Origin: Streptomyces sp. JJ36
GTDB lineage: Bacteria; Actinomycetota; Actinomycetes; Streptomycetales; Streptomycetaceae
Length of the DNA stretch: 64,000 bases
Assembly: GCF_021696945.1 (NCBI RefSeq)
Contig: NZ_JACYHE010000004.1
Span: 1 to 64,000, forward strand
Direction of reading: 5' to 3'
The notes beneath the pieces were generated by a model. It worked only from the letters and a program-made list of their open reading frames with translations, made no database searches and had not been told where the DNA came from. Of the stretch, positions 61,790 through 64,000 are shown in pieces; within the stretch, counting starts at the first letter, position 1, and each line of letters begins with the position of its first letter. A program made the translations under genes and the position numbers.

Positions 61790-64000
61790 GCGCCCCGGCC
61801 GGCGCCCCGCCCGCGGCCGGACCCGCGGCCCCGCCGCCGGGCGGCGGGCCCCCGGGCGGCGGACACCCGGCACGGTCCCCGGGCGGCCTGCGCCGCTGGG
61901 CCGCCGACCTGGCCATGGGGGCCCGCTTCGCCTGCGGCTGCGGCCGGGAGGGCTGGGTGCGCACCCTGCTGACCGCGGCCGGCGTGGGGCTGGGCGTGGT
62001 GGTGCTGCTGGTCGCGGCCTCGGTGCCGCACATGATCGGCGCCCGCGAGGCCCGCTCGGACGCCCGGGAGAACTACGGCGTGGTGGACCAGCCGGCGCCC
62101 TCCGACCGCACGGCGCTCTACGTCTCCCAGAACACCCAGTACCGCGACGAGAACGTGCGTGGCCGTCTGCTGGAGCCCGACGGCACTGACCCGCCGGTGC
62201 CCCCGGGCCTGCAGAAGCTCCCCGGTCCCGGGGAGATGGCGGTCTCCCCCGCGCTCCGGGAGCTGCTGCGCTCGCCCGAGGGCGAACTGCTGCGGGAGCG
62301 GCTGCCGTACCGCATCACCGGCACCATCGGGGACCAGGGGCTGGTCGGCCCGCAGGAGCTGGCCTACTACGCCGGCGCAGAGGGGCTGGACCCGGACGCG
62401 GGGGCGTACCGCATCGACACGTTCGACCGGGTCCCGGAGGGCGAACCCCTGCACCCGGTGCTGCTGCTCCTCCTCGTGGTGATCTGCGTGGTGCTGCTGC
62501 TGCCGGTGGGCGCGTTCGTCGCCGCCGCCGTACGGTTCGGCGGAGAGCGACGCGACCGGCGGCTCGCGGCCCTGCGGCTGGTGGGCGCCGACTCCCGCAT
62601 GACGCGCCGGGTCGCCGCGGGCGAGGCCGCCGCCGGCGCGCTGCTCGGCCTGGTGCTCGGCGCGGCACTCTTCCTGCCGTTGCGGCAGCTCGCGGGCAGC
62701 GTGCGGGTGCTCGGCTTCAGCGCCTTCCCGGCGGACGTGACGCCCCAGCCGCTGCTCACCGTGCTGATCGCGGTGGCCGTGCCCGCCTGCGCCGTGACAG
62801 TCACCCTGCTGGCGCTGCGCGGGGTGGCGATCGAGCCGCTGGGCGTCGTCCGCCGTTCGGTGCCCCGGCGGCGGCGGGTGTGGTGGCGGCTGCTGCCCGC
62901 GGCGGCCGGCCTGACGCTGCTCCTGGCGCACCTCGACGACCTCGACACGCTGCACTCCCGGGCGGACACCTACCCGATCGCCGGCGGCATCGTGCTGGTC
63001 CTGATCGGCGTCACCGCCCTGCTGCCCTGGCTGGTCGAGTCCACCGTCCGCCGGATGCGCGCCCGCACGCTGCCGCTCCAGCTCGCGGTGCGGCGCCTCC
63101 AGCTCGACAGCGGCACGGCCGCCCGGACGGTGAGCGGCGTGACCGTGGCGGTGGCGGGGGCGATCGCCCTCCAGATGCTCTTCGGCGCGGTCGCCGAGCA
63201 GGAGACCCGGGACACCGGCCACGACACCGACCGCGCTCAGATGCTGGTGCAGGGGTCCACCGGCGGCGGCGAGGCGCTGGACGGACTCACCCGCCGGCTC
63301 GCGGAGACCCGCGGCGTGCGGGGCGCGCTGGGCCGGACGACGGGGTACGCCTTCCCCGCCGGGAAGGACCCGGAGGAGGTCGCGTACACCGCCATCACGG
63401 TGGCGGACTGCGCCACGCTCCGCGAGCTCGCCCGGATCGGCTCCTGCCGGGACGGCGACGCCTTCCTCGTCCCCTCACGGGACCACGGCGCCACCCGGCC
63501 GGAGGCGCGCCCGGTCCCGGAGGTGCGGCCGGGGACCCGCCTCGATCTCGCCCTCCCCGACCACCTCCGGTCGCAGGGCGGGGCCGAGCGGGAGCCGGAG
63601 CTGTGGCGGGTGCCGCGGGACGCCCGTACGGTGCCGGACCGCACCGACCCCACGGGCGGGGTGACCGAGGGCGTGCTGGTCACGCCGGAGGCACTGGACG
63701 TCTCCCGGATGACCAGCGCCCACGACGTGGTCTACGTCCGGCTGGACCCGGGCACCGAGGACGCCGCGGAGTACGTACGGAACACCGTGGCGGCCATGGG
63801 CCCGGCGGTCTCCACCCTGACCCTCCAGGACGAGGAGCAGAGCCGGGCGTTCGCCGCTATCGAGCGCGGGCTGCAGCTCGGTGCGGTGCTGGTGCTCCTG
63901 CTCATCGGGGCCAGCATGATCGTCTCCACCCTGGAGCAGCTCCGGGAGCGGAAGCGGCTGCTGTCGATGCTGGTCGCCTTCGGCACCCGGCGGTCCACGC
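61786..64000 (+). CDS. FtsX-family ABC permease (partial, runs off the window)
   Basis: At least 738 residues, open to the window end. GTG start overlaps the ATPase stop. A Gly/Pro leader (1-30) is followed by a first helix (TLLTAAGVGLGVVVLLVAAS), an extracellular domain (about 80-215), then helices such as PVLLLLLVVICVVLLLPVGA and LLTVLIAVAVPACAVTVTLL. A second extracellular domain precedes the last visible helix (LQLGAVLVLLLIGASMIVST) at the edge. This duplicated FtsX/MacB plan is typical of exporters of antimicrobials, lipids or peptides. Substrate unknown. Confidence 0.9.
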   Translation, partial: MSAPAGAPPAAGPAAPPPGGGPPGGGHPARSPGGLRRWAADLAMGARFACGCGREGWVRTLLTAAGVGLGVVVLLVAASVPHMIGAREARSDARENYGVVDQPAPSDRTALYVSQNTQYRDENVRGRLLEPDGTDPPVPPGLQKLPGPGEMAVSPALRELLRSPEGELLRERLPYRITGTIGDQGLVGPQELAYYAGAEGLDPDAGAYRIDTFDRVPEGEPLHPVLLLLLVVICVVLLLPVGAFVAAAVRFGGERRDRRLAALRLVGADSRMTRRVAAGEAAAGALLGLVLGAALFLPLRQLAGSVRVLGFSAFPADVTPQPLLTVLIAVAVPACAVTVTLLALRGVAIEPLGVVRRSVPRRRRVWWRLLPAAAGLTLLLAHLDDLDTLHSRADTYPIAGGIVLVLIGVTALLPWLVESTVRRMRARTLPLQLAVRRLQLDSGTAARTVSGVTVAVAGAIALQMLFGAVAEQETRDTGHDTDRAQMLVQGSTGGGEALDGLTRRLAETRGVRGALGRTTGYAFPAGKDPEEVAYTAITVADCATLRELARIGSCRDGDAFLVPSRDHGATRPEARPVPEVRPGTRLDLALPDHLRSQGGAEREPELWRVPRDARTVPDRTDPTGGVTEGVLVTPEALDVSRMTSAHDVVYVRLDPGTEDAAEYVRNTVAAMGPAVSTLTLQDEEQSRAFAAIERGLQLGAVLVLLLIGASMIVSTLEQLRERKRLLSMLVAFGTRRST

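Overview
This 64 kb window is chromosomal DNA of a Streptomyces-like actinomycete. GC is very high with strongly GC-biased third codon positions. Many starts are GTG or TTG, 4-nt stop/start overlaps are common, and several mRNAs look leaderless. The gene content also fits: a chaplin, a WhiB-type regulator, DUF4245, DUF1707 and DUF6542 proteins, three multidomain SpoIIE-type phosphatases, and class I and class II fumarases. I saw no rRNA, tRNA, CRISPR array or large biosynthetic cluster.

Layout. 0-5.3 kb: a lipoprotein solute-binding protein, a RibD-like reductase and small hypotheticals. 5.5-9.4 kb: a three-gene succinate dehydrogenase operon with a large five-helix anchor subunit, closed by a 17-bp terminator stem. 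9.5-20.8 kb: a long GT4 glycosyltransferase, a formylglycine-generating enzyme, a Tat-exported serine hydrolase, two tandem SpoIIE-type phosphatases, a SPOR protein and a GntR regulator. 21-28.4 kb: conserved core genes (glpX, DUF4245, nitroreductase, xseB/xseA, ispH, DUF6542, ychF).

28.4-37.1 kb is an accessory island of visibly lower GC. It holds an overlapping type III-like mod-res pair, a decayed IS5-family copy with apparent target duplications, a second decayed IS5-like transposase, a small RAMA-domain gene, a frameshifted phosphotransferase, an IS481-family transposase with a frameshift, and a truncated Uma2 gene. 37.2-46.9 kb: an ECF sigma / orphan response regulator / cationic small-protein operon, a methyltransferase, a MocR regulator, two SDRs, a GT4 enzyme and a DMT transporter. 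47-57.3 kb: WhiB, DUF1707, class I fumarase, class II fumarase, DUF402, a methyltransferase and a third SpoIIE-type phosphatase. 57.6-60.4 kb: ahpD-ahpC, a chaplin and oxyR. 60.5-64 kb: a PadR-controlled ABC exporter operon whose permease runs off the window.

The most unusual structure is a pair of about 1-kb imperfect palindromes (38.93-39.86 kb and 50.38-51.40 kb). All four arms are related. Each palindrome is centred on a 28-bp/16-nt/28-bp hairpin. Between the two copies the outer 18 bp of stem and the loop core are conserved, while the inner 10 bp of stem differ completely yet still pair. That is paired change preserving a fold, and I know of no described element with this form. Other non-coding signals include perfect or near-perfect palindromes upstream of ispH, padR, a phosphatase gene and ahpC, and a four-copy direct repeat in front of the RAMA gene.
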